This document shows, one piece after another, positions 1-7,802 of a stretch of 11,343 nt of DNA. Source of the DNA: Pseudanabaena sp. CAN_BIN31. Lineage in GTDB: Bacteria; Cyanobacteriota; Cyanobacteriia; Pseudanabaenales; Pseudanabaenaceae. The stretch lies in the NCBI GenBank assembly GCA_026785865.1, contig JAJAZG010000532.1, forward strand, positions 1 to 11,343, given 5' to 3'. The notes below the pieces were generated by a model, which was given only the letters and a program-made list of their open reading frames with translations, was not told the DNA's origin and searched no databases. The first letter of the stretch is position 1, and each line of letters opens with the position of its first letter. The position numbers and the translations under genes are program-made.

Positions 1-104
1 GTGTTAAGCTCACTATTGCAGCCATGGCAGAAATTGAAAAACAGCTTAAGCGTCTACCCGATCTTCAAAAATGGTTTGTTGAGATTTGCGGCAAATCAAC
101 CTAA
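1..104 (+). CDS. 3' end of an unidentified gene (partial)
   Basis: The frame beginning at base 3 stays open from the window edge to a TAA at 102-104 and gives about 33 residues. The segment is rich in charged residues and looks like an amphipathic helix (AEIEKQLKRLPDLQKWF) with a short polar tail ending CGKST. This reads like a genuine protein C-terminus. The other two plus-strand frames give less protein-like sequence: frame 2 stops early and frame 1 has skewed composition. I do not recognise the family, and the rest of the gene lies outside the window. It converges on the Wadjet operon, with the hairpin at 257-298 between them. Confidence 0.45.
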   Translation, partial: VKLTIAAMAEIEKQLKRLPDLQKWFVEICGKST

Positions 105-332
105 GCTATGGGATCTATTATTTCTTGGTAGTCTCTAACCGTCTATGACTTCCTCTTTGCAAAAATAGTGAGCTAACATATGAGACCTGAAGCCTTTATA
201 CAATATAGTGTATACAGAATATTAGGCGTTGCATATGTTCATAATTATCAGGGGAACTTAGTTAACAAGGATTTAGGCTAAAATCCTTGTTAACTAAGGA
301 ACCAGTGCCTCAATTCGCAAGATGAATCAAAA
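105..332. other. Intergenic region between convergent genes
   Basis: This stretch separates the upstream plus-strand gene end from the end of jetD. It holds the hairpin at 257-298 and a weak short inverted repeat TATAC/GTATA at 197-214 in AT-rich DNA. A 33-codon ATG frame (180-281) is open on the plus strand, but it has no clear ribosome binding site and runs into the hairpin, so I do not call it a gene. Nothing else is supported. Confidence 0.5.
257..298. terminator. Hairpin between jetD and the convergent upstream gene
   Basis: A perfect 18-bp inverted repeat (257-274 pairs with 281-298; arm CTTAGTTAACAAGGATTT) surrounds a 6-base loop. It lies 34 bp beyond the jetD stop and about 150 bp beyond the stop of the upstream gene. 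The position fits a shared, bidirectional transcription end. There is no clean T-run directly after the stem on either strand, so intrinsic termination is not certain; transcript protection is an alternative. The stem is visible; its role is inferred. Confidence 0.5.
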
Positions 333-1490
333 TCAAGAAATCACCAAACCATCCAAAAACTGATTAGCGTATATTTGACTAATACGCTCCTGCTCTAAAC
401 GTTTTTGATGCAATGCAAGATGATTGTATAGATTTTGTTCTTCATGTGTCAGATGGAGAGAAGCTTTATTCATCGTTGTTACATCGGTAACGACAAATTC
501 TTGAAAAGTTTCAAATGTTTTTACATCCATCATGATAGAAGTTGTCTGTGGGAAATAGGAACGCAGTTGCGAAAGTATCTTGAATCCGTGCGTGTCTAGA
601 TCCCCCCAATAGAAAATATGGGTGTTTGATAACCACATAACAAATTTTAAATTTTGAACTGCGTATCCACTGCCCCAAATTGCAAAGCTATTTTTTAAAT
701 AAGGTAGGGTTAGAAAGTTCATTTTATTTTCGGTAATAAAGCAGGGATGACCGACTAACTCTAGATGCGTAAAATCAGATAGAGGCATACTCATATCAGA
801 AGCTGGAAAGTTATATTCATCTTTTAATATCGGATCAAGAAGTCTAAGCCGTATCGGAGGTTCAGGATATTTTAGAGAAAATCGTTTTTCAAATTTATGT
901 TTATTACTATTTACTGATATAAGCTGTTCGCTAGGTAGAATTTCTTCTAGAAGACTACAAATTATTGTTTGGTTTTGTTCAATAAATTTTGTATGGACTT
1001 GAATCGGCAATTCTCTGATGTAGAGATTTGGCTGAGGATTATTTTGAAAGTATTGACAGACTTTGAGTAGTTCATTCCAGCGATCGCTATTTTCAATCAC
1101 TTTTAGAGGATTACACAAAAGCCAATTTACTAATTCAGGAATTGTTTTACGAATTAATTCTATATCTATTTTAAAAATTTCAACCTCTTTTTGTTTCTTG
1201 ATGAGCTTTAGATAATCTTGTTCTGTTTCAATAACAATTCGTTTTGGTAGTGATTGCAAGCCAAGTTTCTGGGTCTTGATATCTTCAAATTTAACGGTAT
1301 AACCATAACCCAATGATTGTTTTGACTTGTTGATCAAAAGATTAACGGCTTCACGCAAATCAAGAAAATCTTTGGATTGTTTTCCCACAGGAAAATCTAT
1401 AGGAAAAAAGTCTTCACCAGTGATTAGAGAAACTAAAAAAAAGGAATAGCGCTTATCTGACTTTTGTTGAATTTCAGTAGGGTTAATCAT
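333..1490 (-). CDS. jetD: Wadjet nuclease subunit JetD (DUF3322/DUF2220)
   Basis: This 385-residue protein is the expected DNA-cleaving subunit of a type I Wadjet plasmid-defence system. In the family, an N-terminal DUF3322 region precedes a C-terminal DUF2220 Toprim-like domain related to topoisomerase VI/Spo11 nucleases. Visible here are the Toprim acidic residue in ITENKMNFL (E254) and the metal-binding DxD in YWGDLDTHGF (D297 and D299), followed by a conserved C-terminal LEQERI (365-370). Length and motif order are normal for the family, so it looks catalytically intact. The gene is last in the operon. Its ATG lies inside the end of jetC (8-bp overlap) with no clear Shine-Dalgarno sequence, which suggests translational coupling. 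Identity is strong from motifs and gene order; activity is inferred. Confidence 0.93.
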   Translation of the reverse strand: MINPTEIQQKSDKRYSFFLVSLITGEDFFPIDFPVGKQSKDFLDLREAVNLLINKSKQSLGYGYTVKFEDIKTQKLGLQSLPKRIVIETEQDYLKLIKKQKEVEIFKIDIELIRKTIPELVNWLLCNPLKVIENSDRWNELLKVCQYFQNNPQPNLYIRELPIQVHTKFIEQNQTIICSLLEEILPSEQLISVNSNKHKFEKRFSLKYPEPPIRLRLLDPILKDEYNFPASDMSMPLSDFTHLELVGHPCFITENKMNFLTLPYLKNSFAIWGSGYAVQNLKFVMWLSNTHIFYWGDLDTHGFKILSQLRSYFPQTTSIMMDVKTFETFQEFVVTDVTTMNKASLHLTHEEQNLYNHLALHQKRLEQERISQIYANQFLDGLVIS

Positions 1491-4400
1491 TGCTGTTTAC
1501 ACTAAGAGCCTGTTGACGCTGTTTTTGATAATCCTCAATAGAGATTGAAGTAATACTAGAAAAATCACCATCAGGTCTATTAGAGACAAAGTGAAGACTG
1601 GAAATATAACGTTCAATTACATTGATTTTATCTTTCGGCGTAACGACTAAGAGTTGAAGATTTAGATTTTTAAAAAGCTCCATTGCATATCGTGCATTAC
1701 TATCATCTGATTTGCTAAATGCCTCATCAATTACCACAAATCTAAAAGACTTTTGCTTTCCAGAAACTTGATTTAGACCAAATTGATAGGCGATTGCGGA
1801 TGCCAAAATCGTATAAGCCAATTTGACCTTCTGCCCACCAGATTTTCCTGAAGAATCGGTATGATGTTCTTTTTCAGATCTGTCTGATAAATAACGTTCG
1901 CTTACAGAAAACTCTAGCCAGTTGCGGACATCAGTAACTAAATTAGTCCATCTATCTTCAGCCTTAAAGCGCTCAATCAAGCGAGTTTGAATATTTGTAA
2001 AACGCTCTTCGTTGTCTTCGGCAGTTTGACATGCTACCTTCCCTAGACAAACTTTTAAATCTTCCTTAAAGTCCCAAATTTCGCGGTTGCGATTTGCGTC
2101 ATAGCACAACTTAATGTAAGTAGATTCTGTATAATTAATTGTTTGTAAAGATTCATTTAGTTCATTGATCGCATTCTGGATTTCTCTCTCATGACTATCT
2201 AGAGCATTCTTGAAGATCACAATATTAGTAATAACTTTTTCATTCATCAATTGCTTAAAGCGTTGTTCATGCTTGGGCAAATCGTCTTTTTCAATTTGAG
2301 CTTTTAACTTCAAATATTCATCTAGATAATCAATATCAGATCCCATTTCAGATGTTGTTTCCACAAACATATTTTTAAAAGCAACCATTTGCCTCACAAT
2401 TGAGTTTCGTGATGATTCCTGCTGCTTTTCTCTTTGGCGTAGCTGTTGCTGAAGTTGCTCTCGTAGATTGTTTTCATCGTCAGAGATGGTTTCCATTATC
2501 AATAAATATTGTCGAGACTGTTTTTTCATTAACTTCTCAAAATTCTCGATGTCGGAGGCTAGAGCCGACTTCAATATGTTTCCACAATGGCGCTGCTCTT
2601 TGTTATATCTATCTTGCTGATTTTCCTGTGTTTGAACTTCTCGAATCAAATTCTCGCGTTCATGGTCTGCCTGATTAATCTCTACTTGAGTGGACTTAAG
2701 TTGTGATTCTAGTTGTTTGAGTCGATCAGAACTTGCTTCTAGCTTTTGTCTTTGTTTTTGAAGTTCAAGGCGCTCAATTTCGATCACATGCCAGTCAATC
2801 TCAGTGAAATCATTGAATTTCATGAAATTTTGCAGTATAGATGATTGCTCTTGTCGTTGTTGACGCTGATTTTCTAGCGACCTAATTTTTGTACTGATTG
2901 GGACGAGTTGTTGGTTAATTTCTTGCAATTTAGTCTCTAAGGCTTGAATTTTGCTGATGTTACTCCAACCCAAAATATATTGACTACGATCGCCAATTTG
3001 CGAACGATCATCTTTATCATGCCGTTCACCAATATGTTTGATTAATCCAGAGCGAGTAATGGCACGAAGTTCGCGCTGAAATTGCTCATCTGTGTCACAA
3101 CAGACATGATTAAACTGTTTCCCTAACTGCTCTCGAATCCATTGACTAAAGGTTTGGTTCTCTTGCTTAATGTCTAATTTATGAGGAATCTGTTGTGGAT
3201 CAAAAGCCCGTTGCATAGGATTTGCAGGGCTTGGAGTCACACGATAATAGGTCAGCCTTCCCCGCAAATTAGTCCGATTAACATAGCTATTGACTCTTTG
3301 ATAATTATTGTCAGAAACCAAAATACATAAACCAAAACTGCGGAGCAATCGCTCGATCGCCCCTTCCCATTCTTGAGCATCTAGTCGAACCTGTAGAAGT
3401 TCACCAATGAAGGGTAGATCATTAATATCTAAGCTCAAGGCATGGGCAAGGTCATCTCGAATACCAAGGTTTTTGACAGGAATTTGGCTCTTACGATTTC
3501 GCAAGGATTGTAGCTCCGCCTTTAGGTCTGTTTGCTGTTTTTTAAGATCAGCATCTAGCAACTTTTGGTTGTCTCGCTCTATTTCTACAGTTGCTAAAGC
3601 CTCATCAATCTCTTTCTTTAGAGAATCACCCTTGGTTATAGACCCATAAAAAATATCGCGATCACTATACTTAGGAAAGTTTAATTTTTGAGCAAGTCGG
3701 TCATATTCGTCTGCCTGCTTCTTTTTACTATTTACTTCTTTCTGAGATTGTTCAAGTTGTCTAGTGAGTTCCTGCAACTGCCGACCGACATCATCTTGCT
3801 TAATAGAATAATCTAAATCTTTTTCTTTTTGCCGTAAGGCATCAAGACGGCGATCGCTTTCACTGCGCTGATGTTGTAATTGAGTGAGTTTATGCGCGAT
3901 CGCTTGTAGCTCTTGCGTCAGCAGATGTAGTTTCTTCGTGGCAAAAAAAGCAGTGGCAGTAGATTGGGCATTTTGGAGCGTTGCTACTTCTTTTTGTGAT
4001 TTGGTATATTTTTCAGCTTCATCAGTAATTGGTTGTAGCGCTTCTAATTGTTTCTGGGCTTTTTGAATTGCCGCATGTGAAACAGTCAGATTTTCGTAAC
4101 TTTCTTGTAACTCCTTGATCTTGGTTTGCACATCAGTTTTTTCGAGCATATGGTTACGCACAAAATCATTTAGTCCACCAATTTCTTTGATGCTGACTGT
4201 TTGATTAAACAAATCCAATGCTTTTTCCGATTGCAATCCAAAGCGTTTACGAAATTGCTGACTATATTTACTAAACTCAGTAAACACATCTGCATTATTA
4301 GCTATTAATTGTTTCTTTAAATCTGGAATACGTTTGGATTGCGAGAAATGAGTGGCAATAGTCAATTCAGCATCAGCAATCACGAAAAACTTTTTCACCG

Positions 4401-4842
4401 CGCCATCTTCTATCCACAAAACTTGCGCCAAGGTGACATCTTGTTTAGAAAAGCGATCGCTAAAATACGCTAGCAAAACTGAGAGTGTGCCTTTTTCTCG
4501 CAGTAACTTAGGTTTCGAGCCGTAGGATTCTTCTGAACGAGTGCGCCCGTATGCTCCCTGCACATAACTTTTCTCATCCCTTTCTCGCTTACCTGTTGAA
4601 CTAGATGCTTGGTTATAGTTACGGCGTTTATTCGGAACTAGTAATGTCAACAGCCCATCGACTAGAGTAGATTTACCAGAGCCATTCGCTCCTGTGAGCA
4701 AGGCAATTCCTCCTCGCAGGTCTAGCGTCCAGATGTGCTTGTCAAAAGTCCCCCAGTTCAGAGTTTCAAATCGTTGCAGTCGAAATCCTGCTGGCATGGC
4801 AAGATCGTTTTCAGACTGGTCAAGGAGTAGGCTAGTTTGCAT
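1483..4842 (-). CDS. jetC: Wadjet SMC-like ATPase JetC
   Basis: This 1119-residue SMC/MukB-type protein should be the DNA-translocating motor of Wadjet. The N-terminal head carries Walker A GANGSGKST (51-59). A long glutamine- and charge-rich coiled coil runs from about 240 to 450. A globular middle or hinge region follows at about 460-630, with family-typical blocks LPFIGELLQVR, EWEGAIERLL and VNRTNLRGRLTYYRV. The returning coiled coil spans about 630-900. The C-terminal head has the ABC signature SGKSGGQ (998-1004) and Walker B FVVIDEAF with D1039-E1040. All ATPase elements are present and length is normal. Its start overlaps the end of jetB by 11 bp and its end overlaps jetD by 8 bp. In the family it dimerises and binds JetA and JetB to extrude DNA loops; that role is transferred from family knowledge. 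Confidence 0.95.
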   Translation of the reverse strand: MQTSLLLDQSENDLAMPAGFRLQRFETLNWGTFDKHIWTLDLRGGIALLTGANGSGKSTLVDGLLTLLVPNKRRNYNQASSSTGKRERDEKSYVQGAYGRTRSEESYGSKPKLLREKGTLSVLLAYFSDRFSKQDVTLAQVLWIEDGAVKKFFVIADAELTIATHFSQSKRIPDLKKQLIANNADVFTEFSKYSQQFRKRFGLQSEKALDLFNQTVSIKEIGGLNDFVRNHMLEKTDVQTKIKELQESYENLTVSHAAIQKAQKQLEALQPITDEAEKYTKSQKEVATLQNAQSTATAFFATKKLHLLTQELQAIAHKLTQLQHQRSESDRRLDALRQKEKDLDYSIKQDDVGRQLQELTRQLEQSQKEVNSKKKQADEYDRLAQKLNFPKYSDRDIFYGSITKGDSLKKEIDEALATVEIERDNQKLLDADLKKQQTDLKAELQSLRNRKSQIPVKNLGIRDDLAHALSLDINDLPFIGELLQVRLDAQEWEGAIERLLRSFGLCILVSDNNYQRVNSYVNRTNLRGRLTYYRVTPSPANPMQRAFDPQQIPHKLDIKQENQTFSQWIREQLGKQFNHVCCDTDEQFQRELRAITRSGLIKHIGERHDKDDRSQIGDRSQYILGWSNISKIQALETKLQEINQQLVPISTKIRSLENQRQQRQEQSSILQNFMKFNDFTEIDWHVIEIERLELQKQRQKLEASSDRLKQLESQLKSTQVEINQADHERENLIREVQTQENQQDRYNKEQRHCGNILKSALASDIENFEKLMKKQSRQYLLIMETISDDENNLREQLQQQLRQREKQQESSRNSIVRQMVAFKNMFVETTSEMGSDIDYLDEYLKLKAQIEKDDLPKHEQRFKQLMNEKVITNIVIFKNALDSHEREIQNAINELNESLQTINYTESTYIKLCYDANRNREIWDFKEDLKVCLGKVACQTAEDNEERFTNIQTRLIERFKAEDRWTNLVTDVRNWLEFSVSERYLSDRSEKEHHTDSSGKSGGQKVKLAYTILASAIAYQFGLNQVSGKQKSFRFVVIDEAFSKSDDSNARYAMELFKNLNLQLLVVTPKDKINVIERYISSLHFVSNRPDGDFSSITSISIEDYQKQRQQALSVNSND

Positions 4843-5398
4843 AATTTTCTAATTTTTCCTTCAAGATTTCAAGCATCTCTGCATCGATTTTAGCTTTAAG
4901 AATAGGACGAACTTCGTAATTTTCATCTTGTCCAGATAAACGTTTGATGAATCCTATTTCTAGTATCTGCTTTACAAGAGAATCTACTTCTCTCCTAAAC
5001 TTTTCTTCATTATTTCCTTCCTGTAGAAATGGCTGTAGCAAGTCTCTCAATTTTTCAATACTCAACACTAGTCGTCTCGCACTTGGCTCGTTAGACTCAA
5101 ACAATCGTAATTGCTCTCGTAATAACACACATAGGACTGTCACCTTAAAGCTTAGCGAATGTCGAGTGGTGAGGCGCGGTAATGGTTCGCTGCGATCTTC
5201 GGAGTCATCTGGCTGATCTAAATAAGCAAATCCATCTGTATCGTAATTTTGAACTTGTAAACCAATCTTGCCAAAATATTCCTTAATCGGAGTTAGATAG
5301 CTTTGTAGACTTTCCCAATGGCGATCATCACTGTATATGACTCCTTGTAGAAGCTTGATTATGACAGGTGCATAGATTAGCGGTGCTTGAGGTTGCAT
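4832..5398 (-). CDS. jetB: Wadjet KITE subunit JetB (DUF4194, MukE-like)
   Basis: This 188-residue protein matches the DUF4194 family. Near the N-terminus is APVIIKLLQGVIYSDD (10-25), then the NYDTDGFAYLDQ segment (51-62), and the family hallmark PLPRLTTRHSLSF (72-84) leading into a helix ending REQLRLFES. The C-terminal third (about 130-185) looks like a winged helix ending in YEVRPILKAKIDAEML. In Wadjet this small KITE subunit binds the JetA kleisin and bridges the JetC heads. It follows jetA by 15 bp and overlaps jetC by 11 bp. No strong Shine-Dalgarno sequence precedes the ATG. No missing domain or frame break is visible. Confidence 0.92.
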   Translation of the reverse strand: MQPQAPLIYAPVIIKLLQGVIYSDDRHWESLQSYLTPIKEYFGKIGLQVQNYDTDGFAYLDQPDDSEDRSEPLPRLTTRHSLSFKVTVLCVLLREQLRLFESNEPSARRLVLSIEKLRDLLQPFLQEGNNEEKFRREVDSLVKQILEIGFIKRLSGQDENYEVRPILKAKIDAEMLEILKEKLENYAN

Positions 5399-5413
5399 AG
5401 GTTGAACAATTTA

Positions 5414-6868
5414 TTAGCGGCAAAAAGTGATCTGTGGCACGGTTAGACGAATCTGGATTTCTGGCTCTAGGCTTGGAATTGTGATTGATTCAATTTTACT
5501 AAGATTTATCGAGTGACGATCACATTGCGAGGCGATCGCCACATATGCAACAATTTCTGGCAATCCCTGCGTGACTGGATATAGTTGAATCAAGTCTATT
5601 AAAGAGATATTTGAGCATTGCTCTAGTGCTTGGGCAATGCGCTGTGCTAATAAATCCTCATCCAGATAAAATTGCTGGCAAAATTCAGCAATCTCTTCAT
5701 CGAGCATCACATCTGGTAAGTTAGTGAAATCTAAAGAAAATGTTGGTGTTTCCGACTCTTCGAGTTTATGTAAAGGTCTAGTCATCACTAAGTTAGTCAT
5801 AGGCTCACCTTCTAAAATCCAAAAATCTGAGTCTGTTGGTTCATTCTTCATGGCTTGAATAGCAAGGCGTTGGACATCGTTAATTAATTCAGCAACCCGC
5901 CGATTTTCTCTGATATTCCGCTCATCCAACATCTGACGCAGTTTCTCAGTCAATCGATGATTAGATTGCACTACATATTCCGCAGCATCGATTAAACTAC
6001 GCTCAATCCGAAAAAGCTGTTGATGCTCTTGGGTTAATGGGAGCAGTTCATCTAGCTGATAAACATCTTTGACCATTGATCTTAGTTCTTGCTTCTTATC
6101 ATCTGACATCAGAAAATTCCAGAAAGCATAGAAACTTCGTCCTTGTGGTGAATCTTTTAACTCTTGATCCGCATCTAAAACACGGCTAACCACTGATCCT
6201 TTTCGCATATCTTGCTGAAGCTGTGATGCTTGCACTGTACGAGTCAAATTCCGAAAATTTTGTTCGATATCCCTAAAATCAGCAATTAGCTGACGAGTAA
6301 CTTGATTTGCCAATAGAAATCGCTCTTGTAATTGTGTTTGGCTATAGCGCTCAACCGAACCAGTTTCACGAATTTGATCAATCTCTTGCTGAATGCGATC
6401 GCGATCATTTTCTAACTGGGCAATCCTTGTCTCTATATCCGTTGTACTCCGCTCTTGAGTCTCTTTTAGCAAAGAAAAAATCTGGAGAAAGCGAGATTCA
6501 GTCCCCACAAATTCATCCCGTTGTTGCATCTCCTCTAACCATGCGATCGCTCTTTCAGCGTCAGGAGTAAGAGTAAATACTGGATCGTCACCACTATCAA
6601 AGGTTTTTCGCAAAATCCGATCGTCGCACCATGTATTGAGATAATCCTTTGGCTTTCGACGCTCAATATTTGGCTCTATATCTTGCAAAAATTCTAAATA
6701 GTCCCCCAAGCTTGACTCCAAATTCAATTGGGCAATAGAAACTCGCTGAGTTTGTTTAAATTGCGCGTACAAGAAACTTAATATTAGCGCAACGTTTTCT
6801 TTTTCCTTACGGAAGATTTTTAGAGTAGAAGAGGTATCTAATTCGCGTTTAATTTGTTCGTAGTCCAT
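5414..6868 (-). CDS. jetA: Wadjet kleisin-like subunit JetA (DUF3375, MukF-like)
   Basis: This is the first gene of the operon and encodes 484 residues from the chosen start. The opening MDYEQIKRELDTSSTLKI and the helix LILSFLYAQFK (28-38) are typical of DUF3375 N-termini. A winged-helix-like stretch follows (about 75-115, with the DYLNTW and FTLTPDAERAIAWLEEM segments), then a coiled coil (about 143-168) and a helical C-terminal half. The frame is open up to a TTG at 6916 and an ATG at 6913. I prefer the ATG at 6866-6868 because the family start aligns there and AAGAAGG lies just upstream, although with short spacing. In the family JetA links the SMC heads as kleisin. The DUF3375/DUF4194 pairing marks type I, unlike the DUF2397/2398/2399 type II set. 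Confidence 0.93.
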   Translation of the reverse strand: MDYEQIKRELDTSSTLKIFRKEKENVALILSFLYAQFKQTQRVSIAQLNLESSLGDYLEFLQDIEPNIERRKPKDYLNTWCDDRILRKTFDSGDDPVFTLTPDAERAIAWLEEMQQRDEFVGTESRFLQIFSLLKETQERSTTDIETRIAQLENDRDRIQQEIDQIRETGSVERYSQTQLQERFLLANQVTRQLIADFRDIEQNFRNLTRTVQASQLQQDMRKGSVVSRVLDADQELKDSPQGRSFYAFWNFLMSDDKKQELRSMVKDVYQLDELLPLTQEHQQLFRIERSLIDAAEYVVQSNHRLTEKLRQMLDERNIRENRRVAELINDVQRLAIQAMKNEPTDSDFWILEGEPMTNLVMTRPLHKLEESETPTFSLDFTNLPDVMLDEEIAEFCQQFYLDEDLLAQRIAQALEQCSNISLIDLIQLYPVTQGLPEIVAYVAIASQCDRHSINLSKIESITIPSLEPEIQIRLTVPQITFCR

Positions 6869-6922
6869 AACCTTCTTGTTGAAATTAGGTTGAAAATCAA
6901 GTCCCACCCACATCAATCATAT

Positions 6923-7081
6923 GACTCAATAGGCGTTTCGGGGAGCTATTTTGAACAAGACCTCTAAAGGGATTACTAGGCAAGGGTTTCGGTCTCGGAG
7001 GTTTTGAATAGCTGAAACCCTCGGTATTAAAAGCTTTGGGACAATCATTATATTCGACCTCCCCGAAACACCTATAGAGCC
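6923..7081. mobile_element. MITE-like inverted-repeat element upstream of jetA
   Basis: A 23-bp imperfect inverted repeat (6923-6945 against 7059-7081, 19 of 23 matching) bounds a segment of about 150 bp. The core 17 bp (6929-6945 and 7059-7075, ATAGGCGTTTCGGGGAG) has one mismatch. A second inverted repeat lies inside (GGGTTTC 6984-6990 with GAAACCC 7014-7020), so the unit could fold into a cruciform. A TA dinucleotide flanks the inner core on both sides, which could be an IS630/Tc1-type target duplication, but the outer matching bases leave the true ends unclear. No transposase is present. It is either a non-autonomous element (MITE) or the fused ends of a decayed insertion sequence. A minus-strand open frame of 79 codons crosses it, with no family I recognise. 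Confidence 0.6.
7047..7052 (-). promoter_or_regulatory. Candidate -10 box facing jetA, inside the MITE-like element
   Basis: The minus strand reads a perfect TATAAT here, about 180 bp before the chosen jetA start. No good -35 hexamer sits 16-18 bp upstream and there is no TG extension, so it is only a candidate. If used, the jet operon would be transcribed from a promoter carried by the element. Confidence 0.25.
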
Positions 7082-7153
7082 TTTCAGTTTACACCTTTTT
7101 CCTGAAACTACAGATCTCATCCTAGACGCGGTATATGTATTCACGATTGCGAT

Positions 7154-7162
7154 TGCTATAAT
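7154..7162 (+). promoter_or_regulatory. Extended -10 promoter for the DUF29-helicase pair
   Basis: The sequence TGCTATAAT is a perfect extended -10 element (TGn plus TATAAT) reading toward the DUF29 gene. There is no convincing -35, which extended -10 promoters can tolerate. Transcription would begin near 7169 and leave an unusually long leader of about 160 bases containing the hairpins at 7225-7275 and 7286-7300. Confidence 0.5.
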
Positions 7163-7224
7163 CACATTAAGAATACATTTAAGATCAAATTGTTAAATAC
7201 AGCCTATTGAGGATTTGAGTAATA

Positions 7225-7275
7225 CAGATAATTTTTTAAAAGTGCCGCTTTGCGACACTTTTAAAAAATTATCTG
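7225..7275. repeat. Long palindromic hairpin in the leader of the DUF29 gene
   Basis: A 24-bp inverted repeat with a single G-T type mismatch (7225-7248 pairs with 7252-7275) closes a 3-base TTT loop. The stem has a GC-rich tip and an AT-rich base. It lies between divergent genes, so it is not at any gene's 3' end, and no T-run follows it. A smaller hairpin (CAGCGC 7286-7291 with GCGCTG 7295-7300) comes directly after. It could be a leader control structure or a palindromic repeat that spreads in the genome. The structure is certain; the role is unknown. Confidence 0.7.
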
Positions 7276-7328
7276 GGTTCTATGGCAGCGCAAGGCGCTG
7301 TAACTGTTCTACAAAGAGTAAATAAACA

Positions 7329-7787
7329 ATGATCCAAGTAACTTTAAAGCCAGAACTTGCTAACCTATATGAGACAGACTACTTAGCATGGATTGAGTTA
7401 ACTTTATCTAAACTGCGATCGCAAGACCTAGATGCGATCGATTGGGGAAATCTGATTGAAGAAATTGAAGATATGGGAAAAAGTGCGCGTAATAGCCTCA
7501 AGAGCAATCTCAGAATTATCTTGTTACACCTGTTGAAATGGCAATATCAACCTAGTCATCGAAGTAGAAGTTGGCAATCTAGTATTATTGAGCATCGCTT
7601 GCGAATTGAAGACGCTTTTGCTGAGTCACCAAGCCTCAAGCGCCATTTTGCCGATATATTTGATGCGGCTTATTTAGGAGCAATTCAGTTAGCTAGTAGT
7701 GAAACAGGAATTGCGAAAAAAACTTTCCCGAATCTTTGCCCTTATACGCCCGAACAAGTCTTAGACGCAGACTTTTTGCCCAATTAA
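7329..7787 (+). CDS. DUF29 domain-containing protein
   Basis: This 152-residue protein is a clear DUF29 member, a family greatly expanded in cyanobacteria with no agreed biochemical function. The hallmarks are LYETDYLAWIE (13-23), the acidic segment NLIEEIEDMGKSAR (41-54), a helix with LLHLLKWQYQP and a C-terminal CPYTPEQVLD. Length is typical. It is predicted to be a soluble, mostly helical protein with no signal peptide or membrane segment. The ATG at 7329 has only a weak purine-rich AAAGAG upstream. The stop lies 15 bp before the helicase gene on the same strand, so the two are probably co-transcribed. DUF29 genes occur in many contexts, so the pairing alone does not assign a function. Confidence 0.88.
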   Translation: MIQVTLKPELANLYETDYLAWIELTLSKLRSQDLDAIDWGNLIEEIEDMGKSARNSLKSNLRIILLHLLKWQYQPSHRSRSWQSSIIEHRLRIEDAFAESPSLKRHFADIFDAAYLGAIQLASSETGIAKKTFPNLCPYTPEQVLDADFLPN

Positions 7788-7802
7788 TTAACCAAAGTTG
7801 CT

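Noticed and set aside
180..281. Possible 33-codon plus-strand gene
   Set aside because: There is no clear ribosome binding site, no recognised family, and its 3' end lies inside the hairpin.
333..1490. Type II Wadjet or a stand-alone Spo11/topoisomerase VI subunit A
   Set aside because: The partner genes are DUF3375 and DUF4194 proteins, which define type I. The subunit is DUF3322/DUF2220 rather than DUF2399, and no topoisomerase VI B subunit is present.
2400..2678. Plus-strand open frame of 92 codons inside jetC
   Set aside because: It is fully antisense to the conserved coiled-coil coding sequence of jetC, has no ribosome binding site and shows no protein-like domain.
6926..7165. Minus-strand open frame of 79 codons upstream of jetA
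   Set aside because: It runs through the MITE-like element and stops in its outer repeat. No family is recognised and composition is not gene-like, so I treat it as a chance frame or decayed transposon sequence.
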